From NCBI GenBank assembly GCA_003864495.1, contig ML133453.1, forward strand, positions 124,001-188,000: a DNA stretch of 64,000 nucleotides. The letters run 5' to 3'. The notes under the pieces are model-generated. The model was not told the DNA's origin. It saw nothing but the letters and a program-made list of their open reading frames with translations, and did no database searches. Origin of the DNA: Nemopilema nomurai (lineage: Eukaryota; Cnidaria; Scyphozoa; Rhizostomeae; Rhizostomatidae). Every line of letters begins with the position of its first letter. The first letter of the stretch is position 1. Both the position numbers and the translations under genes were made by a program. Below are positions 61,981 through 64,000 of the stretch, in pieces.

Positions 61981-64000
61981 TTTCTATTTGTTTGAACGCT
62001 CAAATACTCCACAAGGCCTTTTAATTTTAAGTTTGTATTTTCAGTCGGCATTCCTTTGCAACTAACCGACTTGCATGTTATACGCTTGCAAAGTTACCTT
62101 TTTGTAAATGCAGTTATATTGTCAATATGTTCAGAGCGTGAACTGTGTTTAAGTTTTCGGGGCGCTCTTTGAGCAGCGTCTATTCAACCTCCACCGCACA
62201 TGAATATGGCTGGTCATCAATATTTCACTTTGCAAGCGCCGAGCCGGTCGTACTGTCGCGGCGTGTCGCACAAACGCAGCAAACTAATTGCCGAGGCATC
62301 CGCTTCTCGCCATTTAATGTCCAAGACGCCAAAGCAGTTTCATCAACGTAAAATTAACTTACTAGTACTGGGTTTTATAGACAAGGAACACAGGAGACCT
62401 GCTTGTCGACAGAATAAGTGCAGTTGTGAAATTGTTTTACGAGATCAGTGAATCATACTCTGAATTCATCTCTCGATACAACATTGAAGGACTTTTACTG
62501 GTCACTGTGTAAAATGCTCGGGTGCTATAATCATACTGAACCAAAATGTCCGACGTCCAACACAAAATAATCATAGGCCTATCCAAAAGTACATGTTTGC
62601 TACAAAGTTTATATCCAGAGTTGCGAAGCAGCTATTACCAGTACAATTTAAAAGCCAATGGTAGGGCCCAGTCCCATGCATGCGCGTTTTAGTGTCGTCG
62701 AATCCATGGAATCATGTAACAATACACTGCTCTCCTGCGCAGAGTCACTCCCAATGTTACATTCCCATTTTAGTCATTAACAGTAAGTGAAATTGATTCG
62801 TGTACAGAAGTCAAGCCTTGATGATAATAGAGGGAACATCATTTTAGCAGTGCAAACTGCATCTGTATAGCCAGAGTCCAGGAAAATTTATTGTTAAATT
62901 TCTTTGTATTTTGTTCGAAATGAGGAAGTTTTTAATTATAGAAACTACAGCCAGGGTTAGGTTACAACTGTTTCTGGACTCTGTGTATAGATAAACTTTA
63001 AGTTCTTTACACATGGCAAAAGCAGAGTTCCTTTCTATCTTCACTTGCTGACAAGCAATGGTTGTATTTTGTTGAAAAATTCCAAACAATGAGATAGCTG
63101 ATAAGATAATGAAATGAAACAAGTACATCAACTCTTCATACCAGCAAGTAATCAGAAATCTAGTATGATGACGTCAGGGGCCTGGGGTAGAGACTAAACT
63201 TATGACGTCAACGAGGTTAGTCTGTACAGCCTGCAGCTTTGACGGGCTACATGTTTGTCATGCCATATTATCATATTCGTAAGATCGTCTCGCATACATC
63301 CATCTTCTTTTCGCTACAAATACGAAACGTAAGCTTTGCGACCAACCCCTTCCCCTTGATTGGCTGGAAGCTACAGTTTGTTACCAATAATGTTTAGTGG
63401 ATGAGGAGGGTTATAAAAGCAATTGGCGTATCAAAAATGCAAAAAACGAAATAACAGCAGAATCTCTTTGGGTGCTAAAACAACCATTGACATTCGTATG
63501 TGTTGGTTCCTTCCATGTTTGCGATCAGAATGACCATAACCTAGTTGATCTGATAACCCAATGTCAATCAGAGGCTTTATGCCAATCGCGCAGATTCGAT
63601 TCCCCATCAGTGACGTATAGCGTCGAGCAAAATCCAAGTTAAAGCCCTAAATTCAATTGACAATGGATGAATGACAATCGGCTGACTGTTGAGCTTTTCT
63701 GAGCAACGCCAGAAATCACAAAGGTAGTGCACTATTTTAGCGATAAGCCACTTAGAAAACATGCAAAGAAGAATCCAATTAGAAACAAGATTACGCTGCA
63801 GAGCTTTTTGCTCTCCTAATGCCATTAGGGCGCAGTTCTCAAATTCTAAAATACCTACAAAATCCCGACCCAGCCTTTCATGAAAGGATGCTAAGCGCCA
63901 ATCGGGTTGAATTTTCGATAGCTAGGCGTCTTCAGAAATACCGTACATGTCCGGGTGCACAAGTTCCAAGTTTAAGACAAGAGTTCCCAATCAAGCTGCA

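Larger units (their letters stand above)
58630..64000. other. Gene-poor right end of window
   Basis: No gene is firmly supported. Features seen are a GCGCCCC-rich repeat at 60945-61150, G and C runs near 61537-61550 and 61760-61780, a 50-bp tandem duplication at 61881-61980, and a GC-richer open frame from ATG 62206 that could be a first exon of a gene beyond the edge. Short frames elsewhere show no motif. Confidence 0.5.

Noticed and set aside
63582..63640. A T-loop-like GATTCGATTCCCC as a tRNA gene
   Set aside because: No A box, anticodon arm or acceptor stem can be drawn at the right spacing.

Overview
The window reads as nuclear DNA of an invertebrate animal. It is AT-rich, its genes are split by GT-AG introns, its spacers are long, and it holds many decayed transposons. 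The gene set (Frizzled, an FGF-like trefoil protein, Crooked-neck, DDHD1, a p24 cargo receptor, DHDH) is metazoan. The single-exon Frizzled, compact introns and repeat style suggest a cnidarian, possibly an anthozoan. That placement is inference only: there is no rRNA or mitochondrial marker here.

Six protein genes could be modelled, and all six give a continuous reading frame. From left to right: dihydrodiol dehydrogenase DHDH (+, 4 exons, 4745-6853, 337 aa); splicing factor CRNKL1/Crooked-neck (-, 22 coding exons, 21820 down to 7511, 715 aa), tail to tail with DHDH; an intronless p24-gamma/TMED7-like cargo receptor (-, 24214-23588, 208 aa); a small FGF-like beta-trefoil gene (-, 4 coding exons, 30454 down to 27466, 169 aa); phospholipase A1 DDHD1 (+, 11 coding exons, 35271-45279, 690 aa), head to head with the FGF-like gene; and a Frizzled receptor of the 1/2/7 type (+, one coding exon, 51410-53170, 586 aa). 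The genes belong to unrelated pathways: xenobiotic/sugar oxidation, pre-mRNA splicing, ER-Golgi transport, growth-factor signalling, lipid metabolism and Wnt reception. Nothing suggests they are coregulated.

The spacers and introns are dominated by non-autonomous mobile elements and satellites: a 913-bp hAT-like element (2169-3081), a 398-bp TA-flanked inverted-repeat element with two decayed relatives within 5 kb (29398-34217), a 918-bp inverted-repeat element carrying a pyrimidine minisatellite (25638-26555), a broken LINE reverse-transcriptase tail (about 33050-33400), tRNA-like segments in CRNKL1 introns, a 57-bp dispersed repeat present twice, and several short tandem arrays. From 53.2 kb to the end there is no gene I can support. 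I did not find a new multi-gene system. The most unusual item is the FGF-like gene, followed by the hAT-like and TA-flanked elements, which contain structures not explained by known coding capacity.
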